Below are positions 57,191 through 64,000 of a stretch of DNA of 64,000 bases, piece by piece. Every line of letters begins with the position of its first letter. Position 1 is the stretch's first letter. The stretch is from contig NZ_JASBRE010000001.1 of assembly GCF_029960815.1 (NCBI RefSeq), positions 310,001 through 374,000 on the forward strand, written 5' to 3'. The notes below the pieces were generated by a model that worked only from the letters and a program-made list of their open reading frames with translations, was not told the DNA's origin and did no database searches. The position numbers and the translations under genes are program-made. Origin of the DNA: Pseudomonas sp. AL03. Lineage in GTDB: Bacteria; Pseudomonadota; Gammaproteobacteria; Pseudomonadales; Pseudomonadaceae.

Positions 57191-57227
57191 AGAAAGCCCC
57201 ACGCTGAATCTCAGTGCGGGGCTTTTC
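57191..57227. terminator. Terminator between the RidA gene and the convergent unknown gene
   Basis: AGCCCCACGCTGA and TCAGTGCGGGGCT arms around ATC, with AAA before and TTTT after, so likely bidirectional. Confidence 0.85.
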
Positions 57228-57245
57228 AGTCATCGATGGCGTGTG

Positions 57246-57950
57246 TTACTGCGCGGCGATGCTGTAGCCATCGAACGCGGTTTGCTGCTGAAGCGCGGTG
57301 ATGATGTTCTTGCGGTTAACCGCTTGTTCGGCCCCGGCATTGTCCAGGAACGTCTCGCTTTCCAACTCCGCTTCTTCGCCTTCGCCGACGAAGGTGAAGC
57401 CCAGGAACTCCAACGCTTCACGGTCAACGTTCAGTCGCGAGCGCGGGGTGCGCAGCGGTAGCGTGACGCTGATGCCATCTTTGCTGATGGTGAACACTTC
57501 GACATCTTTCTTGGCGCGAGCAGCCTTGCTCTTGCTACTGGTCGGGTTGCTGATGGCTTGGTGGGTCTGGTTCAGCACCTTCAGTGCGAGGCCGTAGACC
57601 AATTCCTGAAACGCCGGATCGTCCTTGAAACTGGAGAGAATCCGGCTGATCGGGAATTTGCTGCTCAAGTCTTCCAGGGCCGCAATGTCGGCAGTCTCAG
57701 CGTCCTTGAGTTGCTTGAGTTCGCCCATCAATTCGTAGGCTTTATCGTCGTCGAAGCGGTCGTGAGCCTGGCGAATCGCGGCGCGCAGCTCGCGGATCTG
57801 ATCGCTTTCCCGGGTGGACTGGAAAGCGTCCAGGACCATCTCGCTGATGGTCTTGGCCTGGGGCACGTGCTGTGAAAGATTGATGGAGTTTTCGTATTCC
57901 GCTTTGGACGACAAGGTGACTACGGATTCAGCGGTATTGGAATCGGACAT
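57246..57950 (-). CDS. Conserved-looking soluble protein of unknown function
   Basis: A 234-residue protein not recognised from any family. Residues about 35-110 look helical and charged (DQIRELRAAIRQAHDRFDDDKAYELMGELKQLKD), a basic linker SKSKAARAKK follows, and the C-terminal third is mixed. No signal peptide or membrane segment. Codon use is normal for the genome. It stands alone, convergent with the RidA gene. Confidence 0.75.
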   Translation of the reverse strand: MSDSNTAESVVTLSSKAEYENSINLSQHVPQAKTISEMVLDAFQSTRESDQIRELRAAIRQAHDRFDDDKAYELMGELKQLKDAETADIAALEDLSSKFPISRILSSFKDDPAFQELVYGLALKVLNQTHQAISNPTSSKSKAARAKKDVEVFTISKDGISVTLPLRTPRSRLNVDREALEFLGFTFVGEGEEAELESETFLDNAGAEQAVNRKNIITALQQQTAFDGYSIAAQ

Positions 57951-58041
57951 TGAAATTTCACTACTTCTTTTAACTTGGGTTGAGGCGAGAAAGCACAGGG
58001 CCTTTTCAGGCCGTCTAATCTATTGGACCGAGGCGGCGTTG

Positions 58042-59562
58042 TCACGGATTCCCCATCGAATTCAGATTCATCGACCGAACCGCCCATTGCTCGGCCGTTT
58101 GCTGATCCACCGCCAACGAAAAGCGGAAGGTCGCGCCGCGTCCGGGAACATCAATCAGCTGGATCTCGCGGCCGTGTAATTGCAGGATCCGGTGCACGAT
58201 CCGCAACCCCAGTCCGCCATCACGCCGTGCGCCGCCTATGTTGAATGGGCGCAGGAACAGACCTTCGCGCAGTTCGGCGGCAATGCCGGGGCCGGTGTCG
58301 CTGACAGTGACTTCGATAAAAGGCCCTTGAGGGCGCAGGCTGAGCTCGATTTCTCCACCTCGGGGGGTATGACGCAGGGCGTTGTCGAACAGGTTGGTCA
58401 ACACCCGCTCGATCAATCCAAGGTCGGCGCAGGCGGCCGAAACATTGGGTGCGAAGGTGGCCTTGAGTTCGACTTGTCGCGCCTCGGCCGTCAGTTCGAA
58501 TTTCTGGAAAATGTCCTGCACCAGATCGGTCAGCGAGAAGCGCTCCAGCACCGGTTGCACAAAGCCATGTTCCAGTCGCACCAGTTCCAGCAGCGATTGC
58601 GCCAGACCACCCACCTTGCGGCTTTGATCGAGCGCGATGCCCAGATAACGGCGGCGGTCGGTGGGGGACAACGTGGCGTCCTTGAGCGACAAGGTTTCCA
58701 GGTAACCGTGCAGCGAGGCCAGAGGCGTGCGCAGGTCGTGGGAGATGTTTGCCACCAGTTCGCGGCGTTCCTGATCCTGGCGGGTCAACGAACGCCATTG
58801 CTCACCGAGGCGCGCTTGCATCTGCCGGAAGGCCGCGTCGAGTATGGCAATTTCATCGTGGCTGGCGGCTTTCTCCACCGGGACGGATGTAGGCGGTGTT
58901 GCCGGAGCGCCATCAATGTCGAACTGGCTGACGGTTTCGGTCAAACGGCGCAAAGGGCGGGTGATGAGGGCGAATGCCGTGAGACCGGCAATCAGGCACA
59001 GCAATGCCACCAGCCCGATGGACAACAGCGCGGTATTCAGGGCGGCGCTGGTGGCGCCGCGTTCGGCGAAGCGGTCGTGCTCTTCGCTGAGCAGCACCAC
59101 ATAGAGATAGCCCGCCGGTTTGCCGCTGACCTGTAAAGGCGCGGCGCTGAACACTTTGCGGCCATCGACGCTGCGCGGATCGTCGCCGAGAATCGGCAGG
59201 GCATCGCCCTTGAGCAGGCGCTGGATCGGCGCCAGGCCGACCCGCTCCCGGCGTATCCGACCCTCGGGCGCAGCACTGCCGACAATCTTGCCCTCGGTGT
59301 CGAGCAGATACACCTCGACACTGGGGTTGACCAGCATCAGCTGGCTGAACAGGTCGCGCACGGCGTCGGGCATCAGGCCTTTTGTGTCCATCAGCACGGT
59401 GTCATGGGCGATGTGTCGGGCCAGATCCCGCGACAGCCCTTGCACCACTTCCAGCTCATGCATCTGGTTGGCGCGCACCTGCATCCATGCCGACGTGCCG
59501 CAGCACACCAGCAGCAATACGGCGAAAACCAGAGACAGGCGCTGAGTCAGGGTCAGTCTCAC
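58042..59562 (-). CDS. Sensor histidine kinase
   Basis: A 506-residue membrane kinase. Helices near residues 5-27 and 180-205 flank a periplasmic sensor domain of about 150 residues. HAMP follows, then the phosphorylated histidine in NISHDLRTPLASLHG, the N box LTNLFDNALRHTP, and the G1 box DTGPGIA. It starts at GTG 59562 within GTGA, overlapping the response-regulator stop, with AAGGAGGAG upstream. It probably senses an envelope signal and controls the divergent msr genes, by position. Confidence 0.93.
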   Translation of the reverse strand: MRLTLTQRLSLVFAVLLLVCCGTSAWMQVRANQMHELEVVQGLSRDLARHIAHDTVLMDTKGLMPDAVRDLFSQLMLVNPSVEVYLLDTEGKIVGSAAPEGRIRRERVGLAPIQRLLKGDALPILGDDPRSVDGRKVFSAAPLQVSGKPAGYLYVVLLSEEHDRFAERGATSAALNTALLSIGLVALLCLIAGLTAFALITRPLRRLTETVSQFDIDGAPATPPTSVPVEKAASHDEIAILDAAFRQMQARLGEQWRSLTRQDQERRELVANISHDLRTPLASLHGYLETLSLKDATLSPTDRRRYLGIALDQSRKVGGLAQSLLELVRLEHGFVQPVLERFSLTDLVQDIFQKFELTAEARQVELKATFAPNVSAACADLGLIERVLTNLFDNALRHTPRGGEIELSLRPQGPFIEVTVSDTGPGIAAELREGLFLRPFNIGGARRDGGLGLRIVHRILQLHGREIQLIDVPGRGATFRFSLAVDQQTAEQWAVRSMNLNSMGNP

Positions 59563-60275
59563 GGCTGCTCCTCCTTGGCCACGAATTTGTAGCCTCGTCC
59601 CCACACCGTGAGGATGCGCACCGGTTGTGCCGGATCCGCTTCAATCTTTGCCCGCAGGCGGTTGATGTGTGTGTTGACCGTGTGCTCGTAGCCTTCATGG
59701 CGGTAGCCCCAGACCGTGTTGAGCAGGTCCATGCGCGAGAACACTTTGCCGGGCTGACGGGCGAAGAAATACAACAGGTCGAACTCCCGTGGCGTGAGGT
59801 CGAGACGGCGCCCGTCAAGGGACACATCGCGCGTGATCGGGTCGATGGAGAGGCCGTCCATGATCAGGCTGCCGGCGTCCATTTTCAGGTTGCGGGCCAT
59901 GGCGTCGACCCGTCGCAACAGCGCTTTGACCCGGGCCACCAGTTCGAGCATGGAAAAGGGCTTGGCCAGGTAATCATCGGCGCCGAGTTCGAGCCCGAGA
60001 ATCCGATGCACTTCGCTGGAGCGCGCACTGGTAATGATGATCGGTGTGTAGCGGGCCATGGCGCGGGCGCGGCGGCAGATTTCCAGGCCGTCGACGCCGG
60101 GCAGCATCAGGTCGAGGATCAGTGCGTCCCAGCTTCCTTGCTGCAGCAGTCGCATGCCTTCATCGCCATCGGCGCAGTGCACCACCTCGAACTGCTCATC
60201 GCGTAGATGCAGGCAGATCAGGTCGGCGATGTGCAGGTCGTCCTCGACCACGAGGACGCGTTTGGTCTGTTCCAT
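59559..60275 (-). CDS. OmpR-family response regulator
   Basis: A 238-residue regulator. The receiver domain has the acidic pair VVEDD, the phosphorylated aspartate in ALILDLMLPG and the lysine in YLAKPFS. The C-terminal winged helix has DLTPREFDLLYFFARQPGKVFSR. The ATG at 60275 has AAGGA upstream; a TTG three codons earlier is less likely. It pairs with the overlapping kinase gene. It is divergent from msrB with about 150 bases between. Confidence 0.94.
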   Translation of the reverse strand: MEQTKRVLVVEDDLHIADLICLHLRDEQFEVVHCADGDEGMRLLQQGSWDALILDLMLPGVDGLEICRRARAMARYTPIIITSARSSEVHRILGLELGADDYLAKPFSMLELVARVKALLRRVDAMARNLKMDAGSLIMDGLSIDPITRDVSLDGRRLDLTPREFDLLYFFARQPGKVFSRMDLLNTVWGYRHEGYEHTVNTHINRLRAKIEADPAQPVRILTVWGRGYKFVAKEEQP

Positions 60276-60426
60276 CAAGCTCAATCCTTCGGCGCAATGA
60301 GCGCATTGTGCGGGTTTTCCGGGGCCGGAGTTATCACGAATTGTTTAACTTCTCGTGAGGATTTGGCGATCAACCCAAGCCTAGGCTGTGTTCCATGTCA
60401 GGCACCTGGATTTTTCGGAGACGACC

Positions 60427-60945
60427 ATGTTTTCACGGCGACAGTTTCTCGTAGCAGGCGGCGGGCTAGGCGCTGCAGCCCTGGTCATCGGTGTATTGCC
60501 AAAATTTTCCGCAAGTTCTGCGCTGGTCAGTGACGCCAGTGCGACGGAGGTGTTCGAGGTGACTCACAGCGACAGAGAATGGCGCGCCATGCTCAGCGCC
60601 GAGCAGTACGACATCCTGCGCGAAGAGGGCACCGAGCGGGCCTACAGCAGCCCGCTGAACAACGAGCACCGTGAAGGGACTTTTGCCTGTGCCGGTTGCG
60701 AACTGCCGTTGTTTTCTTCCGCGACCAAGTTCGACAGCCGCACCGGCTGGCCAAGTTTCTGGGCACCGCTGGACAAGGCCGTGGCCACTCGACAGGACCG
60801 CTCCTTCGGGGTGCTGCGCGAAGAAGTCCACTGTCGGCGTTGTGGCGGTCATTTGGGCCATGTCTTTGATGACGGGCCCAAACCCACCGGTTTGCGTTAC
60901 TGCATGAACGGCCTGGCGATGACGTTCGAGCCGCAGTCGGCTTGA
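60427..60945 (+). CDS. msrB: Exported methionine-R-sulphoxide reductase
   Basis: A 172-residue MsrB with a twin-arginine-like signal (SRRQFLVAGGG). Zinc cysteines are in CAGC and CRRC. Active-site landmarks are GWPSFW and the catalytic cysteine in RYCMNGLAM. Most MsrB proteins are cytoplasmic; this one is predicted to work in the periplasm. It lies 68 bases before the exported MsrA gene, and divergent from a two-component system. Confidence 0.93.
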   Translation: MFSRRQFLVAGGGLGAAALVIGVLPKFSASSALVSDASATEVFEVTHSDREWRAMLSAEQYDILREEGTERAYSSPLNNEHREGTFACAGCELPLFSSATKFDSRTGWPSFWAPLDKAVATRQDRSFGVLREEVHCRRCGGHLGHVFDDGPKPTGLRYCMNGLAMTFEPQSA

Positions 60946-61013
60946 TCCATGGGCACACCTTTTCGCGTTTACGTTCGGTTGATCGTCATTCCATTTGTTC
61001 AGGAGTCAGCCTC

Positions 61014-61718
61014 ATGAAAACCCTATTCACCTGGCGCCGTGCCCTGTTGGGCCTGGCCGTTGCCGGCGTCATCGGCCACGGCTCAGCGGTCTCTTTCGGT
61101 GCCGAAGACGCGGTCATCATTCCTCCACCCAGCCTCGACGGAACCACTCAGGCCCACAGCGAAACCGCAGTCTTCGCCGGCGGTTGCTTCTGGGGTGTCC
61201 AAGGCGTGTTCCAGCATGTCAAAGGGGTGACGAAAGCTGTCTCCGGTTACGCCGGCGGTGCAGCCAACACCGCTCAGTACGAACGGGTCAGCGAGGGCGA
61301 TACGGGTCATGCGGAATCCGTCGAAGTCACCTTCGACCCCCGTCAGGTCAGCTATGGCACCTTGCTGCAAATCTACTTCTCGGTGGCTCACAACCCTACC
61401 GAACTCAACCGTCAGGGACCTGACAGCGGCACTCAGTATCGCTCGGCACTTTTCCCGGGAAACAGCGAACAACAACGTATCGCTCAGGCCTACATTGCCC
61501 AGCTCGACGCCGCCCATTCGTTCAACAAACCCATTGTCACCAAGCTGGAAACCTACAACGGTTTCTACCCGGCGGAGGAGGAACATCAGGACTTTCTGAC
61601 CGAGCATCCGACTTATCCCTATATCGTGATCAACGATCTACCGAAGGTCGCGCAGTTGAAGCAGCTGTATCCGAATCGGTATCAGGAGAAACCGGTGTTG
61701 GTGAAGGCGGGGATGTGA
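61014..61718 (+). CDS. msrA: Exported methionine-S-sulphoxide reductase
   Basis: A 234-residue MsrA with a signal peptide (residues 1 to about 30, ending VSFGAED). The catalytic cysteine is in FAGGCFWG, and GVTKAVSGYAGG and EEHQDFL follow as usual. The ATG at 61014 has AGGAG upstream. With msrB it would repair both stereoisomers of methionine sulphoxide in envelope proteins. Confidence 0.94.
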   Translation: MKTLFTWRRALLGLAVAGVIGHGSAVSFGAEDAVIIPPPSLDGTTQAHSETAVFAGGCFWGVQGVFQHVKGVTKAVSGYAGGAANTAQYERVSEGDTGHAESVEVTFDPRQVSYGTLLQIYFSVAHNPTELNRQGPDSGTQYRSALFPGNSEQQRIAQAYIAQLDAAHSFNKPIVTKLETYNGFYPAEEEHQDFLTEHPTYPYIVINDLPKVAQLKQLYPNRYQEKPVLVKAGM

Positions 61719-61730
61719 ATGGTGAGTATG

Positions 61731-62135
61731 CTATTTACGACGTGGGCGCTCCATCGCGATGGTCGACGTTTCAAAACCCAAGCTTGAAAAGAAGTCCGAA
61801 GCGCCTTCCCGGCCTGCTCGCAGAACCCAGGTAATGTCGGTGTTCTCGGCCATGACATGCTCAACCAGTGCACGCCCGATACCTTCACGTCGATACTGTC
61901 CACAGACGACGACCATCGACAGATAACCGTTTGATAGGCCGTCCGTGATGCCTCGGGCAAAACCGACAATGCGGGAGTTCTTCACGGCAAGGGCGGTGCG
62001 TTGGGAGTTAGTGATCAACTGGGCAAAATGTTCAGCGGAACCTGTGCGGTGAGCCCATCCGTTCTGCCCCAGAAAAAGCCGTACGGACTCTACTTCCGAG
62101 GGCAGTACATCGCGGACATGCAAGACATTGTTCAT
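61731..62135 (-). CDS. GNAT-family acetyltransferase
   Basis: A 134-residue GNAT. Acetyl-CoA motif A is YRREGIGRALVEHVM (RxxGIG), and the end SDFFSSLGFE is motif B. The start at 62135 (MNNVLHVRDVLP) gives the usual first strand; its ribosome site is weak. The substrate is unknown. It is convergent with msrA, 12 bases apart. Confidence 0.85.
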   Translation of the reverse strand: MNNVLHVRDVLPSEVESVRLFLGQNGWAHRTGSAEHFAQLITNSQRTALAVKNSRIVGFARGITDGLSNGYLSMVVVCGQYRREGIGRALVEHVMAENTDITWVLRAGREGASDFFSSLGFETSTIAMERPRRK

Positions 62136-62337
62136 CCGGAAATCACATTCTTGCCCGCGATCTTCGGGTACAGCGCTTGATCGGCCCTGGCCAGTACAGC
62201 GTGTTCGCGACAATGTGAGTGTTTGACTGTATGCATCGTGTTCTCCGCATTTGACAGACGCTCAGTATCCATCGACTTACCAAAGACGTTTCCGTGATCG
62301 ATGTAATCCCGATCCGAATAACAAGCCATCTCTTGGC

Positions 62338-62775
62338 TCAGTGGCTGACGGGCGAATACGGCCGCTCGCCCAAACTTTCCACCAATCGAACCAGATAACC
62401 GTCCGGGTCCTGCACCAGAAATTCGCGTTGGCCGACGTCCACCGCCTCCGCGCGATACCAGGCTTCGGCGCAGGAACGAAACAACGGCCATTCAACGTCG
62501 GCCAGGCGCTGGAGTATGGGATCGACGACATCAACCGTGATTTGAAAGTTTATGCCTCGACCAAACGGCGCTTGCAGTGCGCCGGTTACCCACTGGCCTT
62601 CGGCCGGGTCGTATTGCTCCAGCATGATTTGAACGCCGTTTTTATCGAGGTAGGCAAAACCGACCTCGGGGCGTTCATAGGCGATTTGAAAACCGATCAG
62701 GGATGTCCAGAAATGAAGGCTTTTCTTGATGTCCGTGACCATTAATTCGGGGACTGACTTGCTCCGTGCAAACAT
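62338..62775 (-). CDS. VOC-superfamily (glyoxalase/bleomycin-resistance-like) protein
   Basis: A 145-residue protein with the paired beta-alpha-beta-beta-beta plan of the VOC fold: VPELMVTDIKKSLHFWTSLIGF at the start and FLVQDPDGYLVRLVESLGE at the end. Metal-site residues can be picked out (the Glu of VPELMV, Glu of VRLVE). The ATG at 62775 has AAGG upstream; an ATG two codons earlier is in frame. The substrate is unknown. Confidence 0.87.
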   Translation of the reverse strand: MFARSKSVPELMVTDIKKSLHFWTSLIGFQIAYERPEVGFAYLDKNGVQIMLEQYDPAEGQWVTGALQAPFGRGINFQITVDVVDPILQRLADVEWPLFRSCAEAWYRAEAVDVGQREFLVQDPDGYLVRLVESLGERPYSPVSH

Positions 62776-62799
62776 ATGCATCCTTGGGAAACAGTGTGA

Positions 62800-63300
62800 T
62801 TAGTCGGCGTGTAGCAGGGTGTTCGCAAATGCCGTGATTTCGGTTCGATTCCTGAGTTTGATTTTTGAACCGCTGAACCCTTCGAACAGACGTTGGTGCG
62901 CGGAAAATCCACTGGAGTCTTTGCGGGTACGGTAACTGCCGGCCCATTCCAGCAACGCTATCAGCAACGTGTCGTCGTCCTGTTTGTTTTCTCGCTGACG
63001 AACATTGGCCACGCAGCTTTCGTCTTCAACACACAACCAAATCAATGTCGTAGCGCGGTGGATAAGTTCGCTGACGATCCAGCCGTAAACACCCTCGATC
63101 ACCCAGCGCTCTTCACCTGCTGCTACCCGCGCCATTCCCAGTGCCTCGGCACGGGGGCGGGGGATGCTGTGTTCGTCGGACAACCAGTGAATCAGGTCGA
63201 GATCGATCCTCGAAGCCTGAAGTTGTTCTGCCAATCGTTTAGCCAGCCAACTCTTGCCGGAGCCGGAATTGCCGATGATCAGGGTTCGGGTTAGGTTCAT
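62800..63300 (-). CDS. P-loop nucleotide kinase-like protein (FlaR/topology-modulation type)
   Basis: A 166-residue protein with Walker A GNSGSGKSWLA at residues 10-20, LDLIHW in the position of the adenylate-kinase-like substrate loop, and WVIEGVYGWI as a Walker-B-like strand. It resembles small AAA/adenylate-kinase-like proteins sometimes labelled DNA topology modulation protein. The reaction is not known. It starts 14 bases after the phosphatase-like gene. Confidence 0.8.
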   Translation of the reverse strand: MNLTRTLIIGNSGSGKSWLAKRLAEQLQASRIDLDLIHWLSDEHSIPRPRAEALGMARVAAGEERWVIEGVYGWIVSELIHRATTLIWLCVEDESCVANVRQRENKQDDDTLLIALLEWAGSYRTRKDSSGFSAHQRLFEGFSGSKIKLRNRTEITAFANTLLHAD

Positions 63301-63314
63301 GATGACTCGCCATT

Positions 63315-64000
63315 TCAGTCTTCGTTGTCAGGCGCAACCATCCGCGTCTTCGGCAAACCGTTTGAGTTGTGCTGATAAATTTCCTGCGGCTGTCCTTTTT
63401 CATTAAAGAACACCTGCCCGATCCCCGCCGAATTCCACAGCCGTTCACCCGCTTCAGCATGTTCCGGGACATGCGGAACAATGCGCATGCGTCGACGTTT
63501 AGTCAGCCAGTTGAGTGGCGAGCGCGGCGAGTAGAGCCAGCGATTGAGGCGGTCGAACCATTCGAGCAGGGCCGGCGGGAATTCGTTTTTGATGCCGCTG
63601 CTGGTGATCTGCCAGATTCGCGGGCCGGCCTTGCGGTGTCGGATCAATACTTCGTAGACGAAGGAATAATGCACATCGCCCGACAGCACCACGTAGTTAC
63701 CGGGGGTGCGCGAGTGTCGGAAAATGTTCAGGATGACCTGCGCCGCGCCGCGATGGGCCATCCAGTTTTCGGCGTCCACCAGCAGGGGATAACCACACCA
63801 GCTGAAGACCCGCTGTATCGTTTCGATCAGTTTGACGCCGAAGATCGGTGCCGGTGAAACGATGATCGCCGAGGGGTGATCGAGCAGTTCCTGTTGCAGT
63901 TCGCTGAGCGCTTCCCAATCCAGCAAACCCGAAGGTTGCTTGAGGGTCATCTCACTGCGCCAGCGCCGGGTGCGGGTGTCGAGCACGACAATGGCCGGGC
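63315..64000 (-). CDS. Alkaline-phosphatase-D/metallophosphatase-like protein, 5' part outside the window
   Basis: The last 228 or so codons of a gene that enters from the right edge; the frame is open through 64000. AIVVLDTRT, then YVVLSGDVHYSFVYEV and ITSSGIKNEFP, match the C-terminal part of PhoD-like phosphatases, where GDVH supplies metal ligands. The natural substrate is unknown. The end has a tail NGLPKTRMVAPDNED. It may share a transcript with the P-loop gene downstream. Confidence 0.8.
   Translation of the reverse strand, partial: PAIVVLDTRTRRWRSEMTLKQPSGLLDWEALSELQQELLDHPSAIIVSPAPIFGVKLIETIQRVFSWCGYPLLVDAENWMAHRGAAQVILNIFRHSRTPGNYVVLSGDVHYSFVYEVLIRHRKAGPRIWQITSSGIKNEFPPALLEWFDRLNRWLYSPRSPLNWLTKRRRMRIVPHVPEHAEAGERLWNSAGIGQVFFNEKGQPQEIYQHNSNGLPKTRMVAPDNED

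Overview
The window reads as chromosomal DNA of a Pseudomonas of the fluorescens group. The support is the complete twelve-gene alginate operon in the usual Pseudomonas order, the cyoABCDE quinol oxidase operon, phoH followed by moaCDE, REP-type palindromes typical of this group, and high-GC coding sequence. No rRNA or tRNA gene and no CRISPR array was seen.

Layout. 1-5265: a TonB-dependent siderophore receptor with an STN signalling domain, an AraC regulator divergent from an EamA exporter, and a DUF2165 membrane protein. 5266-12317: a 2-ketoacid reductase, then a LysR regulator divergent from a four-gene efflux operon (NodT-type outer membrane factor, FUSC pump, DUF1656 peptide, HlyD-type adaptor) resembling the AaeXAB aromatic-acid exporter. 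12341-15310: a delta-60-repeat protein, a short-chain dehydrogenase and a small membrane protein. 15391-21311: two tandem TccC-like RHS toxin genes with near-identical cores and unrelated C-terminal tips; the second is frameshifted. A copy of the alginate terminator and a degenerate end of algA lie between them. 21327-38080: the alginate operon algD-8-44-K-E-G-X-L-I-J-F-A on the minus strand, with its promoter region. 38759-42654: yaaA, a divergent deacetylase-like gene and phoH. 42656-45235: an AT-rich island between phoH and moaC, bounded by a duplicated phoH 3' end, carrying a 33-codon ORF, a truncated carbamoyltransferase and an MFS exporter. 45585-48425: moaCDE, an amino-acid-binding protein and dsbB. 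49243-54089: cyoABCDE. 54150-57171: a cold-shock gene broken by a stop codon, a PL7 alginate lyase, a MocR remnant and a RidA gene. 57246-64000: a protein of unknown function, a two-component system divergent from exported MsrB and MsrA, a GNAT, a VOC protein, a P-loop protein and the end of a phosphatase-like gene cut by the window edge.

How the genes work together. AlgA and AlgD make GDP-mannuronate; Alg8/Alg44 polymerise it under c-di-GMP control; AlgK, E, G, X and L form the periplasmic and outer-membrane export and editing complex; AlgI, J, F and X acetylate it. The separate PL7 lyase could degrade the polymer or its fragments. The msr genes and adjacent two-component system look like an envelope oxidative-damage repair unit.

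The most unusual parts are the phoH/moaC island with its peptide-carbamoyltransferase-exporter arrangement, the RHS pair (one tip resembling a GNAT acetyltransferase), the duplicated alginate-operon terminator and a terminator-like hairpin between algD and alg8. All family assignments come from reading motifs; no database search was run.
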